A DNA stretch of 64,000 nucleotides from Ditylenchus dipsaci (taxonomy: Eukaryota > Nematoda > Chromadorea > Rhabditida > Anguinidae): assembly GCA_004194705.1 (NCBI GenBank), contig SADC01000924.1, positions 124,001 through 188,000 on the forward strand. Reading direction: 5' to 3'. Numbering within the stretch: the first letter of the stretch is position 1; each line of letters opens with the position of its first letter. Positions 10,192 through 20,696 of this stretch are shown one piece after another. Position numbers and translations under genes: made by a program. The notes beneath the pieces are model-generated. The model searched no databases, was not told where the DNA came from, and saw only the letters and a program-made list of their open reading frames with translations.

Positions 10192-11860
10192 GTGCTGAAT
10201 CTAAGCCATCCACAACACACTGATCGCCAGAAGAGGTAGAACAACCTTTTGGTTCTCCAGAGACGCTTAAAGCTTCCTGGAATTGCTGGCGCCAACTGGA
10301 GGTGCCCAGGACTAGAGAAGAATTGGCTCTTGCTATCAGCCTGTCCACAAACTCTAAAAATTCCATTTTTAATAAATTAAATACAATAGTGATTTGAACC
10401 TTAGCTCATCATCTTCTTTGATAATGATTTTGCATCTGCTATTATCACTTAAAAATGGCCTTCCATCAGCTACATCTTCTCCTTTTTAGTTGGTATTGTG
10501 CTTTGCATCAGGCCACTCTCCCAAACTGGCTGACCTAATTGGACATAGAAGTCTTCACTTTTTTCGTAACGATCATCATTTATGATCTCGATCCGGATTT
10601 GAGCACTGAATTAAAATTTTTTAATTAAATAGGTTAATCAGTATTTTGAAAACTACAAAAATTTAGTTTTTAATAGCTGTCGATTTTTTAAACAGTTCAT
10701 ATGAGGTTCGTTCCCGCTTAGGGTCTGACACTTTTTATTTTAAAGTTTTTCTTATTATTGCATCTTTAAAGGACCATTGCCATTGTCGACAACGAGAATT
10801 TCAAATGTTTTATTGCGCGCGGACACTTTTTTTTATTCCGTAAATATTCAGAATTATCTTATAGTAAAGTTTTACTAAATTACTAAATAACCAGAGCCGG
10901 CACTGGGAATCGAACCCAAGAACAACGTTTACCACTGGTCGCCGCTTTACCACTATACTACTTAGTAACTTGTATGATTACAACTATTTTAGCCTTAGTA
11001 ATTTTGGCGCTACCGGAGTATACCCCCTGCCCAGATGAAATTTTTTGCGAACTTTTTCAAAAGACCATTTTAACCATTTTAAGCATTTCCTACGCGTTAA
11101 AAACGGTAAAAGGTGCTTTCACCTACTTTTCCTTTTTCTTTTCCTTCTTTTCCTTTCTACTTTTCCTTCCACATACCTTAGACACAAATCACTCGAAGTG
11201 ACTCTGGATGCATGAAAAAGCATGCATACCAGAGTTTATTTATGCGGTAGGCCCCAGAATTCAAAACTATGTTCAACATCTTCTTGTTAGTGGGCCTTGT
11301 GTGATTAGTGGCCCCATTTTATCCCTTCCCTCCCTATACAGCCCTTAATCCCTTTTAAATTCAAAAGACGCCAATTTGAATTTTTGAAATTTTGATTAAA
11401 AAACCAGGATACTCCTGTGGTCGAAATTTTTCTTTCCAGAATAAAAAAAACACGCGGCTTTCTCATGAAAAAATTTTCAACTTTTTTTGCAGATTCGTAA
11501 TCTTCATTTGATTCTAAGCAAAACGCTACCGTGACTACGCTTGACCCTCCTCGTGTTAAATGCAGCAAAGGTAAGAAGATCTGTTATGAAATTTTATCTA
11601 GTCCTACGTTTTGTCGATCGTAGAAAATTAGCTCTCCATCCTCACAATTGAAATCGATTCCACGCTTGGCTCTCTTTCAGTAATTGAATATGGCAGGACG
11701 ACTTTTCCTCTGGCTCCTCGTTGTCTATTCACCTGAGAATTAGTGTTTAAAACAAAAAGACAAAACAATGAGCTTACTGTCAGGTAAAATAGCCTTCGTT
11801 TTCGTTGACCCTGTAGACTTGGGAACCAAATCCAAAGTGACCACCGTGATCATCATCTAC
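10192..11860 (-). CDS. NCX: Na+/Ca2+ exchanger, CBD2 and linker block (4 exons, broken frame)
   Basis: Exons by similarity: 11778-11860, 11608-11732, 10400-10605 and about 10192-10353. They encode the second Calx-beta domain (VDDDHGGHFGF at its start, then GARGKVVLPY, GIDFNCEDGELIFYD and INDDRYEKSEDFYVQLG) and the linker to the second membrane half (GRPFLSDN, then LVLGTSSWRQQF, matching the NSWREQF segment of animal NCX). The frame is broken: one base appears missing near 11785 (ACCTGACA), one in 11608-11732 near the CCAAGCG, one in an A5 run in 10400-10605, and the junction phases around 11608 and 10400 do not agree. Conserved sequence resumes after every break. Confidence 0.8.
10896..10965 (-). 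repeat. tRNA-derived SINE fragment
   Basis: On the minus strand TAGTATAGTGGTAAAGC is a good A box and GGGTTCGATTCCCAG a good B box and T arm at the right spacing. The 5' flank does not pair with the 3' GTGCCGGC, so no acceptor stem forms and this is not a functional tRNA. It sits in an exchanger intron. Confidence 0.6.
11010..11345 (-). repeat. Repeat family B, partial copy
   Basis: Contains TACCGGAGTATACCCCC at the left, then on the minus strand the family series GGCCTACCGCATAAA, ACTCTGGTATGCATGC and GCATCCAGAGTCACTTCGAG, and ends with CCCTTCCCTCCCTATAC. Fuller members are at 23050-23748 and 63265-64000. Confidence 0.55.
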
Positions 11861-11875
11861 CTAAAGTATTACTTG

Positions 11876-12066
11876 CCGTATTTCATCTAATAGAGCCACC
11901 CCTCTTGGAGCAGTGTAAATATTTTACGAAGCTGTTCATTGCGTTTTCTCAACTCCCACGAGCTCTACCGCTTTTGGATTTTGGATTTTCACCCAACCCA
12001 CCCAAATTTTAGATTTTCGCGAATCCAAAAAATAAAGCTACCGGCGCTTTATTAGAGGAAATACGG
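11876..12066. mobile_element. pogo-like MITE in exchanger intron
   Basis: Starts CCGTATTTCATCTAATAG and ends with inverted CTTTATTAGAGGAAATACGG. The right flank is TA, the left TG. The element is 191 bp and lies between exons 12099-12255 and 11778-11860. Confidence 0.6.
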
Positions 12067-12098
12067 TACTTGTTTATTTTAAATTAAAAAAAACTTAC

Positions 12099-13162
12099 GA
12101 TAATAATCAAAGCTTCTGAAGCAGTTCCTAGCTCAGCTGGCACTTCTTCTGAGGTATTTGTAGCTACTATTGCTTTTGGAGTAGTGAGTCGAACATAGAA
12201 CTCTTCGTCAAACTCATACACATCATTGTCCACTATTTTGATGTGAATCTCTTGGCTGAAAATGATAATCCACGTAAACAACAAAACAAATTGTTACAGC
12301 TTTCATAGCCTTTATATTCAACTTTATCTTAATATTTCGGTCGTAGAAGTTACTCTAACGATTAGAAATTTTAGGACATAGTAGTTTTGATTAAGGCATG
12401 AAGGGACAATATTCGGACCTTTTTTTTTTTGCGATAACTACGTCCTAACAGGTGTTGGTCTGTTCCGCGCCCAAGGCTCTGCATAACTTTGCTCTGATTC
12501 AAAATCTGTCCTTTTTTTTACTTTTGTCCCCTTGAAGTCTTTAAAAAGCCTTCTTAGCTGTTTTTTGAACTCTAAAACTGGGTCGAAGTCACTATAGCCC
12601 TCTTGCAAATGAGAATTTGACAAATACAAACGCGCGCGGACACTTCTCTTTCATCTCTCCCTGTACTCTTTTGAGTCGCTCCAAATAACTCCAAAGAGTA
12701 CAATGAGAGACCAAAGAGAAGTGTCCCGCGCGCATTTGAATTTGTCAAATTCTCAACAAGTATGGTCCTTTTAGTCGCCAGTAATAATAAAGTTTAAACA
12801 CTAACTAATCTTGATCAGGTGCGAAGGTGATAGAACCTCTGCAGGGCTCAAAGTCTTCATGCTCTTTAGCTGAGCCCGGCACTGAATAGTAGTTGACAGT
12901 TACGATATTGGGTATTTGCACAGCACTGCGATCACACTTGACATACAACTTAAGAATGCCTACATCCTCTGCGCAAATGTAGTGACTTGGTTTAAAGCTG
13001 AAAGTTCAAAATTATTTGTTTCCAAAACCAAAGTTAATACCTAATTTTAACTGCACTTGTTCTATCAGAAGTGATCAAAGGCTCAATGCGGTCTTCATCG
13101 TTGCCGTAATCTATACTGCTTGCAGACTGCAACCTTTTAGTAGGTGTACAAGCTGCAGTCAA
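12099..13162 (-). CDS. NCX: Na+/Ca2+ exchanger, CBD1 block (3 exons)
   Basis: Exons 13041-13162, 12806-12997 and 12099-12255 splice in phase. They encode the end of the cytoplasmic helix region (KRLQSASSIDYGND, ISFKPSHYICAEDVG) and a Calx-beta domain: LKLYVKCDRSAVQIPNIVTV, EHEDFEPCRGSITFAPDQ, then QEIHIKIVDNDVYEFDEEFY. The DND and DEEF acids match the Ca2+-binding strand ends of CBD1 in animal NCX. The block ends GTASEALIII, continued by VDDDH in the next exon. In the family this domain senses cytosolic Ca2+ and relieves Na+-dependent inactivation. No frame break was found in this block. Confidence 0.87.
12610..12755. repeat. Short inverted repeat in exchanger intron
   Basis: GAGAATTTGAC and CGCGCGCGGACACTTCTCTT at the left pair with AAGAGAAGTGTCCCGCGCGC and GTCAAATTCTC at the right. 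A partial copy of the GCGCGCGGACACTT word occurs near 10815. Possibly a foldback MITE. Flanking duplications are not clear. Confidence 0.55.
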
Positions 13163-13354
13163 CTAAATTTTGATAATTTTAAGGATTTTAACAGCTTTTC
13201 AAGCCTAATTCAAGCATAAGCTATAAGGGCAGTTGCCTTACAAATAAATTAAAATTACCACTCTTTGTCTTACATTTAGAAGAAAAAAAAATCAGATTTT
13301 TTGAAAGTTAACCCAAACTTTTTTTTAAATATAAAAAATTTCAACCGTCTGTCA

Positions 13355-14452
13355 TAGAGATGATGACGATCGATTAATCGCACCTGCGATTAATCGCAAA
13401 TCGCACCGAATTTGGCAAAAATAATCGCATCGCATAATCGCATGCATGCTTTTGAAATAATCGCAAATCGCAATCGCAATTTGAGAAATTGCACGATTAA
13501 TCGCAAATTTTGCCATACTGAAAAATTTTACCAGCAAAATTACTTTTAGTAATGGATGGAACTTTTTTTACCGCGAAAAACTTGGAAATTACTGCAAAAT
13601 ATTTTTTCTCACCGTAATGTGATCTTTCGGCAAAATACTTTCTCACCGCAAAATACTTTTTTCTTACGCAAAAATACTCTTTTCTCATCGCAAATTTTTT
13701 TAGTCAGAAAATAACTTATCTCGCTCAAAATCTCACCCAGAGTGGTCAGAAGCACTTGAAAGATGGTTTTTAGGATTCACTAAAAAGGAGTCAGTTTTTC
13801 GCGAAAACTCGATTTCACGCATCAGTATCCCACTTTAATCGGCTTAATCGCTGAGAATCTAACTCTAAGCCATTCTCAACCACCTTTAAAGCATCCTAAA
13901 CTGTTCTAAACCAGTATGTAAGTATTCTGAAAAGTCTGAAGGGTGGTTCAGAGCGGTTAAGGGTGAGATTCTTAGCTATCGAGATGACCAAAGTGTGATT
14001 CTGATGCGCGCAATAGAATTTTCGCAATAAGTTCACCCCCAAAAAACCAGCTTTTAGGTGCTTTTGACCACTCTCGGGTGGGATTCTGAGCGATCCAAGT
14101 GATTTTCTGACTAAAAATTCGAATTCCCGCGAAATTTTGACTAAAAATCCTTGATTTTCTCAACAATAATCTGAAGATGCTTAACTACAGGTACTTATTG
14201 TTGATAGTTGTCGCAAATGTCCACGTTTACTTTAAATAAAGCTTTTGTTTGTGCATAGTGTTAAAAGTTTTGGATTCTAGGAGCTAAAAGCAAAAACAAT
14301 CGCATAATCGCGCGATTAATCGCACCTGAATTTTTTTGCGATAATCGTTGCGATTAATCGCATTTAATTTTTTCAAATAATCGCAATCGCATCGGGTTAA
14401 GACCAAAATAATCGCAATCGCATAATCGCAAAAGGCCAAATCATCATCTCTA
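13355..14452. mobile_element. 1.1 kb hAT-type element with ATTAATCGC words, exact TSD
   Basis: Ends TAGAGATGATGA and TCATCATCTCTA are inverted repeats, flanked by identical octamers GTCTGTCA at 13347-13354 and 14453-14460. Both subterminal regions are packed with (C/G)ATTAATCGC, AATCGCA and related words. The centre is AT-rich without a recognised transposase. It sits in the exchanger intron between exons 14542-14591 and 13041-13162. Confidence 0.85.
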
Positions 14453-14541
14453 GTCTGTCACCAGAAATTTTACTTGAAACCAAAGAATTTATCCTTTTTG
14501 TCAATGCGGTAACAAGGGAACGACATTTCCCTACGACTTAC

Positions 14542-17156
14542 TTGTCTCGTGGCTTCCACTCGGCGGAATGCTCTTGATTTCGGAGCTTCAGCTAAAGACT
14601 TGAAAGTAGCCATTCTGCCTATTTGCTAAAAAAAATAACAGAAATCCAACAAAAATGACTAAGCCACAAACTTTAAGCGGAAGATCAGGATGTTCAAGCC
14701 TCATTTGCTGGAAATTGCGAATAAATCGACTGCGGTGCTCCTGGAAGGCCACAATGTTAGGATCAATCAGAGCCTGTTTGTGATCTTCAGCACCATCCAA
14801 TAACATTTCTCTACAAATCGAAAAAATGCAAAGTTATTTCTTATAATCAAAAAAATTACCCAGACTTTTGATCTGGATTATCTACATGTAGGTTGATTGC
14901 GGTCGACTTTTCTCCTGGCTTAAATGCAACATTAGACGCCCTGCCAATTCCTGTCAAATTCTTGCCCAGGATACGTCGACCCAAACTGGGTGCGTATCTA
15001 TTAGCCACGTAAGCTGACAGAACAGTCAAGAAAAAGAAGAAAATGTAAGAAGGCCTTCCCACACCTGCAATGTTCAATGTGGCTCAAAAGCCTAAAGTTT
15101 CTTAAAATTAAACTACTTCAACAATATTCGGCGAAAAGACGCACAGGATCAGATACAACCACACATAAGCAAATGTGGACCACACCACCGTCACCTATAT
15201 TTAGAAAACTATAGAAAAAAGAACAAAATGTAGTGGAAATACCCAAAACACGTCATTGCGCTCTATTCGACGACTTTCACCGCTCGGAATCACCTTAGAA
15301 CATAAGAAATTGCTTATAATTTTTTGATTTGATTTTTGACTTACTGCAATACATATTGCCACGATGCAGAAAAGATTGAAAGCAGCAGATCCTACAATAG
15401 TACCAGGACCTAAGTCCCCAGCTTCGAAGTTGTTGGCAAAAATCTCGATTACGGAGAGTAGAATTTCAGGTGCTGAGGAACCTAAAATGATTTGCTTAAA
15501 TTGTTTTAAAGGGGGGGGGGTGTCGTACATCCAATAGAGGATATTTTGAACTCTCATGTTCGATTCCCAGTGGATGCGTAACATATTTTTACTGTTTATT
15601 TTAGTAAGTTCGCTGACTTCTAAGGCCAAGAACTATCGAGGATCGATTGCAATCATTTACAGCACTGCTTTACTGTCAGTAACAAATTGAAGTAAATGAC
15701 CATCAGAATGAAAGGAAAAAATGAGCCAGATGGAAATTTTCCCAAACCAAAATCACTTCAGAAAAATAAGGTAGCCAGCGAAGGCTTGACCGGGGAAGAA
15801 CTGAGTATTTTCGATGGGTAAAGTTTTGGTATTATTTCGGAACTGAGGTTTTGTGTGATTTAAATTAACATTATTATTACAACCATATGCTGAAAATGAC
15901 GCCCGGAGCAAAGCTACATTTTGAGTATAAGGCTAATGACAATGTAAATTAAAATTGCAAAAAAAACGGCAGTTCCAAGATAATATCGAAAGTTTCGGGA
16001 CAGCCCTGGGTAGAATAGTAGAATAGCTTTCACTAAATATCACTTTTTTCTCTGTATGATAGCTCAAGTGAAAGCTCAGAATCTTCGCTACATTTTCGTA
16101 TATGAAACGTTCGACTTGTAGAGAAAAGTCAGGAAATATCAATCAAACCAGTCAGAGAAACACCACCAAAAGCATCAATTTTTGTAAATTTAGCAGGTCT
16201 TAACCTATAAATCGCCTCCGAATATTGTGACATCATGCTCTGATGATTTGTTAGATAGCTAAGAGTGTGAGGATTATTTTGACAGCAAACTTGTGAATTA
16301 AAGGAGATAAAAAAGGTGTGCACGTACCGGGAATCAAACCTGAGAGTTCAAAATATTCGCTATTGGATGTGCACCCCACTTCCGAACTAGATTTTTTTTG
16401 TTAAACATACCTAATGCCATCAGAGTCAGATTGCTGACTGTTTCATTCCATATTCTTACCAGCACTATCGTAGGTTCTCCATTAGCATTAACAATTGTCA
16501 GTTCTCTCTCCTGGGAGGTAATCACTTCAATTGCTGCCATAAACCTGCAAGTAACACAGGGATGGGAATAGTACTTTTTAAAAAGATTTTACTTTTTTTG
16601 AAAACTATTAATCTTTTTTAATGTCGAAACTAAACTTTGACTCCCATCCCTAGGTAAAACGAGAATTATATTTTTTGAGATCTCCTGATTGAAGTAAAAG
16701 ACCCTTAGAACCTTCGAGCAACAAATACTTGATTTTAAGTTGCTCAGACAGCCTGTAGGTACTTTTTTACTTTGACCAAGACAAAAAAACTATCCTCCTA
16801 TAGTATTTGGCTTGATGGCCTTAGGTTAACTCAAACGGCTTGTGATTTTCTTGTTTTTCTAAAAATTACCTGTCAGCTACAATAGATACTCCAAGAAACA
16901 GATACATCATTGCTACCAAGTAAACAGCAGCTTTGAGAATTTTAGTTGCAAAACTGGGTGGATGCTTAACTTTAACATTTGTTAACTTAAATTGACTAAA
17001 AATGGCTATTCAGAAATTTACCGCGATCGGATCTCCCCAGACAGGGAGTATTAGACCAGGAACGCATGGCTTTACTGCAGAACATTTGTCTTCAAGCATG
17101 ATTCTGTGCTGGTCGCTGGTAGTATTTAGATGGCCAGCTCCATCTTGTGCACTATT
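14542..17156 (-). CDS. NCX: Na+/Ca2+ exchanger, N-terminal membrane block (9 exons)
   Basis: Exons 17022-17156, 16870-16964, 16411-16544, 15345-15481, 15243-15293, 15117-15194, 14860-15064, about 14668-14810 and 14542-14591. They encode the extracellular CVPGLILPVWGDPI region, a helix with LVAMMYLFLGVSIVADRFM, EVITSQERE, then the first alpha repeat (RIWNETVSNLTLMALGSSAP, AGDLGPGTIVGSAAFNLF) and the start of the cytoplasmic loop (KSRAFRRVEATRQ). The alpha repeat binds Na+ and Ca2+ in this plasma-membrane antiporter, which exchanges about three Na+ for one Ca2+. Exons join in phase except inside 14860-15064: after VWEGLLTF the frame needs one more base in the run ACATTTTCTTC to continue as FFFFLTVLSAYVANR. 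The exon with start codon and signal peptide was not found upstream. Confidence 0.88.
15521..15600 (+). repeat. tRNA-related SINE family, copy 1
   Basis: Reads CATCCAATAGAGGATATTTT, then GAACTCTCATGTTCGATTCC with a pol III B box. Two relatives lie at 16315-16405 and 37280-37370, both inverted. The copy lies in an exchanger intron just upstream of the exon that ends at 15481. Confidence 0.6.
16315..16405 (-). repeat. tRNA-related SINE family, copy 2
   Basis: On the minus strand it reads CATCCAATAGCGAATATTTT, then GAACTCTCAGGTTTGATTCC and GTGCAC. The flanking GTGCAC blocks can pair with each other. It abuts the 5' splice site of the exchanger exon ending at 16411. Confidence 0.65.
16557..16652. 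mobile_element. Very short hAT-like MITE
   Basis: CAGGGATGGGA at the left and TCCCATCCCTA at the right form terminal repeats around about 95 bp. Flanking octamers (AAGTAACA, GGTAAAAC) match only partly. The internal sequence is AT-rich and it lies in an exchanger intron. Confidence 0.5.
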
Positions 17157-18142
17157 CTAACGATTTGGCCATTTATAGATAAGATAAAAAGAGCTGTAAT
17201 GGGCAATATAATTTGGTATAAAGAGCTGAGATAGAAGTATTTGGTCATTATGTTGGTTTCAAAATATGAATTTGACAAAATAAATATAGTTGAGATTATA
17301 GGGAATATAGACTAGCCATTCTGGAAAACATAATTTTTAATAAAAAATAAATTATCTTCAAAAACAAAAAGATGTCAATTTTAAGTTTATGAGAATTGTC
17401 GAAAATAGATGATTGATTAGTTACAGTAAAGTGCGCGTAAAAACACTGGTTGTAAAGAGTTAAAATAGAAATGATTCACACAGGTTTTCGAAAATATTAC
17501 TTTCAAATTAAAATAATTCTATATAACTATAACACCACATATAAATGCGACTAAAAAATTTGGCGCGAGTAGCGAATACCCAAAAAATTTAAATTAATAA
17601 ACTTCTTTTTAAATTGTTTGCTATTTTGAAAAATTACTAAAAACTTCTCAAAATCGTTCCTGGTTGATATAAAAAATATAAAAAGTTTACATACTTTTAT
17701 GGATAATGAAAAACATCTATAACGCCGGCTATTTGAAAAAAAAAAGTCTTTGAAAAAATTACCAAATCTGAAAAAATTGGAAAAGTTTGGTTTTTTGTCA
17801 TTTTTTTTTCAAAAAATATATTTTTCTAAATGGCCACATCTTCACACTCCTTTTTATTGAAATTTTTTGTAACGTGGGTTTTGTAGCTCTTAAGGTGCGT
17901 TACAACATGCTGATAAGAAATTGTCGTGATGCTTAAAATTTAATAAGACTTTTGATCACGCAAAGGGATAACATTTGTCAGCTTATCGAAATGACCTCAC
18001 AAATGTTTGTAGCATATTTGTGACTTATCCAAAATGATCCAGCTAAGTTTAACATGCTATTGAAAAGAGGAGATATAGGGCTAAAAAATGTTCGTAGAAA
18101 AAACTACATATGATGCGAAAATTGATAAAAGATAAGGCTTTC
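17157..18142. other. No gene recognised; diverged repeat at 17880-18130
   Basis: The first exchanger exon is expected to the right of 17156 but no signal-peptide exon with a matching phase was found. The part from 17880 to 18130 is a diverged copy of the dispersed repeat at 9671-9975. Confidence 0.45.
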
Positions 18143-18586
18143 GAGTAGTACAGGCCTCCATTTCCAGACAACAAAGGATGCCGCCATTGTGCCCCATACC
18201 TATGGGCACTTTCAAAGAGACGCCCTAAACCTATGGGGCACTTTCTGATGTGGTGTGGCGGAGCCTAAAGCACTCCCCTCAAAACCAAAAGCACCCCCCT
18301 CATAAGTAGACGCCTAAACCTATGAGGCACTTTCTGATCTGGAGTGGGCGGAGCCTAAAGCACTACCCTAATAAAACCAAAAAGCACTCCCTCAAAAAAA
18401 AAGGGCTACTTATAAAAATAATGGTTTTTTTGAGGTGCTTTTGGTTTTGAGGGGAGTGCTTTAGGCTCCGCCCACACCACATCAGAAAGTGCCCCATAGG
18501 TTTAGGGCGTCTCTTTGAAAGTGCCCCATAGGTATGGGCACATGGCGGCATCCTTTGTTGTCTGGAAATGGAGGCCTGTACTACTC
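18143..18586. repeat. Long palindrome with CTATGGGGCACTTTC blocks
   Basis: GAGTAGTACAGGCCTCC at the left end is inverted at the right end (GGAGGCCTGTACTACTC). Paired internal blocks include AACAAAGGATGCCGCC, CCTATGGGGCACTTTCTGAT and GCGGAGCCTAAAGCACT. The left arm carries an extra diverged repetition of the last two blocks, so the arms differ in length. Confidence 0.65.
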
Positions 18587-18779
18587 TTTCGTACACCATT
18601 TAATTATGAAATACTCCAGACTATATTAACACATCAAGGCCCGGCGCGCCCAACAGTGACAACGGGTAAAAGAGCATTTTCTGAACACAACGGTGCGGTC
18701 GTTTTTGCTTCAAGGCCGAATTAAGTAACTGAAATAGGGTCTAAAAAGTTATCAGTTTTGCATGGTCGAAACTTAGCTA

Positions 18780-18880
18780 CAGTCAAACTTCTTTATAAGC
18801 TACACTGCATATAAGCTACACCTCTCTATAAGCTACATCTATAATCGGTCCCGAGTGTAGCTTATAGAGAAGTTTGACTG
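18780..18880. mobile_element. pogo/Tigger-like MITE with ATAAGCTACA words
   Basis: CAGTCAAACTTCTTTATAAG and its inverted end CTTATAGAGAAGTTTGACTG, flanked by TA. Inside the left end the word ATAAGCTACA is repeated four times in tandem. Related elements with different words are at 22684, 40637, 53533 and 61640. Confidence 0.75.
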
Positions 18881-19124
18881 TAGCACCCACAGGTTTTCAA
18901 GTGGTGCGCTATTATCTTCATATTACCCCAAGCTCATAATATGTCAAAATGACCGTCAGGAACTCTGCTTTCAAGCTGGTAAAAAATACACCGTGTTCAT
19001 TTGCAAAGTTTCGAAAATTACTACTTTTTTGTTTGCGTGAAGTTTTTTTATAAATTTTACATTTTTACTTTATACGTGCCTATACTTTTTTTACTGTTAA
19101 TTTTTATTCTAGGATTTTTCACTA

Positions 19125-19340
19125 CCTTATAGAACAGTCAATGAGCTACAGAAAAGTTGAAACGTGCAGCCAAGTTTTCTCTTAAGACATTAATAAAATA
19201 CACTTATTATTTAGTAGCTCGAGTAAAAGAAATAAACAAAATCAACAAGTCCACCATTTTGACCGTGGTTTTGCTAGCTTTCTAACTAAAATATTGCCAC
19301 ACGTCTTAGTCTTTTGTAGCTCATTGACTGTTCTATAAGG
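19125..19340. repeat. Short inverted-repeat element
   Basis: CCTTATAGAACAGTCAATGA GCTACA at the left is inverted as TGTAGCTCATTGACTG TTCTATAAGG at the right. The central part is unique. No target duplication is evident. Confidence 0.55.
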
Positions 19341-20109
19341 ATAACTAAGTAGACTATAACTAAGTTTTGAAAAAAAGGAAATACAGTCAAGCCTTTTTTT
19401 CAATTATTCACCTAAAAAAGCAAAGAAAACATCCAGCAAATCAAACTATTAATTTTAATAGGAATTTACTTTTCCAGTTCACGAACTATTACTCTTAAAC
19501 CCCAATTTGATAATAGCAGCAAGAGGAAAAAAAGTAACAAAAAATTCTCAAGGTCTTCACATTTCTTTCCATCCCTAACCTCTAATCCTTTCTTTTGTGC
19601 CCGCCCAATAATGGCAACGCACATAGGTGGACTGAAATGATTCATTCCAACAGAAAAAGACGTCAAATTGGGGGTTACACAACAAATCGATTTGATCCTT
19701 TAATCATTGTCAAGCATTGGAAGTAGTTTGCTTTCTATTGTGAAAACTCATAAAGGCGATTAAAAAGTAGCCTGTTTATAGATTGAAACATACCAGGCTT
19801 TATTTGTTCTACACATTATACTTGTTTTAGTTTTAACAAAAATTTGATTGAAAAATGCTGAGCGGAATGCAGGAACTGCATTTGAAAAGAGATGGAAAGA
19901 AAATTTAGCAGTGATACTAACAACTTGCAAGTATTAAGCTTTTACTCAAAGGCTAATCACCTTTACTGGGGATTTGCAAACAAAGGATTACTCGCTAAGT
20001 TTAGAGTAACGATTTCTACAATAAATATATTTTAGTTTTAAAAAATTAAAAGAGAGGAAATCCCAAATTTTGAACAATGTTTATACTAATACAGTCAAAA
20101 TTTGATATA

Positions 20110-20694
20110 CCGTATTGCCGTCTTCTTCTATTAGGTTGATCCAAAGTTGTGAGACTGACCGCGTGAATTTTTTTTTCGATTTTTTTTCATTTAAAAGACT
20201 TAACACTTATTTATTTACACATTTTAATCATTTTTAGACAAATGAAATTTTTTCGGTATAAAAATGTTGAATAATTTTTTTACCTTGGTCCCCCAGGCTG
20301 ATTTTTTTTCATTTATTTTTAATCAGCTTGGAGGACCAAGGTGAAAATTTTTTTCAACATTTTTATACCAAAAAAAATTTTTGTTGTCTAAAAATGGTTA
20401 AAATGTGTAAACAAAAAAAATCCTAAGTCTTCTGAACGAAAAAAATTTACGCGGTTAGTCTCACAAGTTTTGGATCAACCTAATAATAAGCGCCCCCTAT
20501 CGCCATCCCCCTCGACTTCGAAGGTTTGTTTCTCGAAGCAGAATTTTTCCTAGCAGCTTTTTTTTAAATTTCTTTGACTCCACGTTTTGGATTTTTGTTA
20601 AACATCTCGAAATTTCAGAATGACTCTGTTATTCGCCCCCTTAAGAGTTTGATCGAAAAAAAAGCGCTCCTGGCGGCAATTAGAAGAAATACGG
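20110..20694. mobile_element. pogo-like MITE with nested hairpin
   Basis: CCGTATTGCCG and inverted GGCAATTAGAAGAAATACGG are flanked by TA. The interior is a further inverted repeat from TTAGGTTGATCCAAA (about 20134) to TTTGGATCAACCTAAT (about 20484) with internal pairs including CCTTGGTCCCCCAGGCTG. The nested part is probably an independent foldback inserted in the MITE. Confidence 0.6.
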
Positions 20695-20696
20695 TA

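Noticed and set aside
10896..10965. Functional tRNA gene
   Set aside because: Good A and B boxes but the ends cannot form an acceptor stem and the anticodon arm is poor. Called a tRNA-derived repeat.
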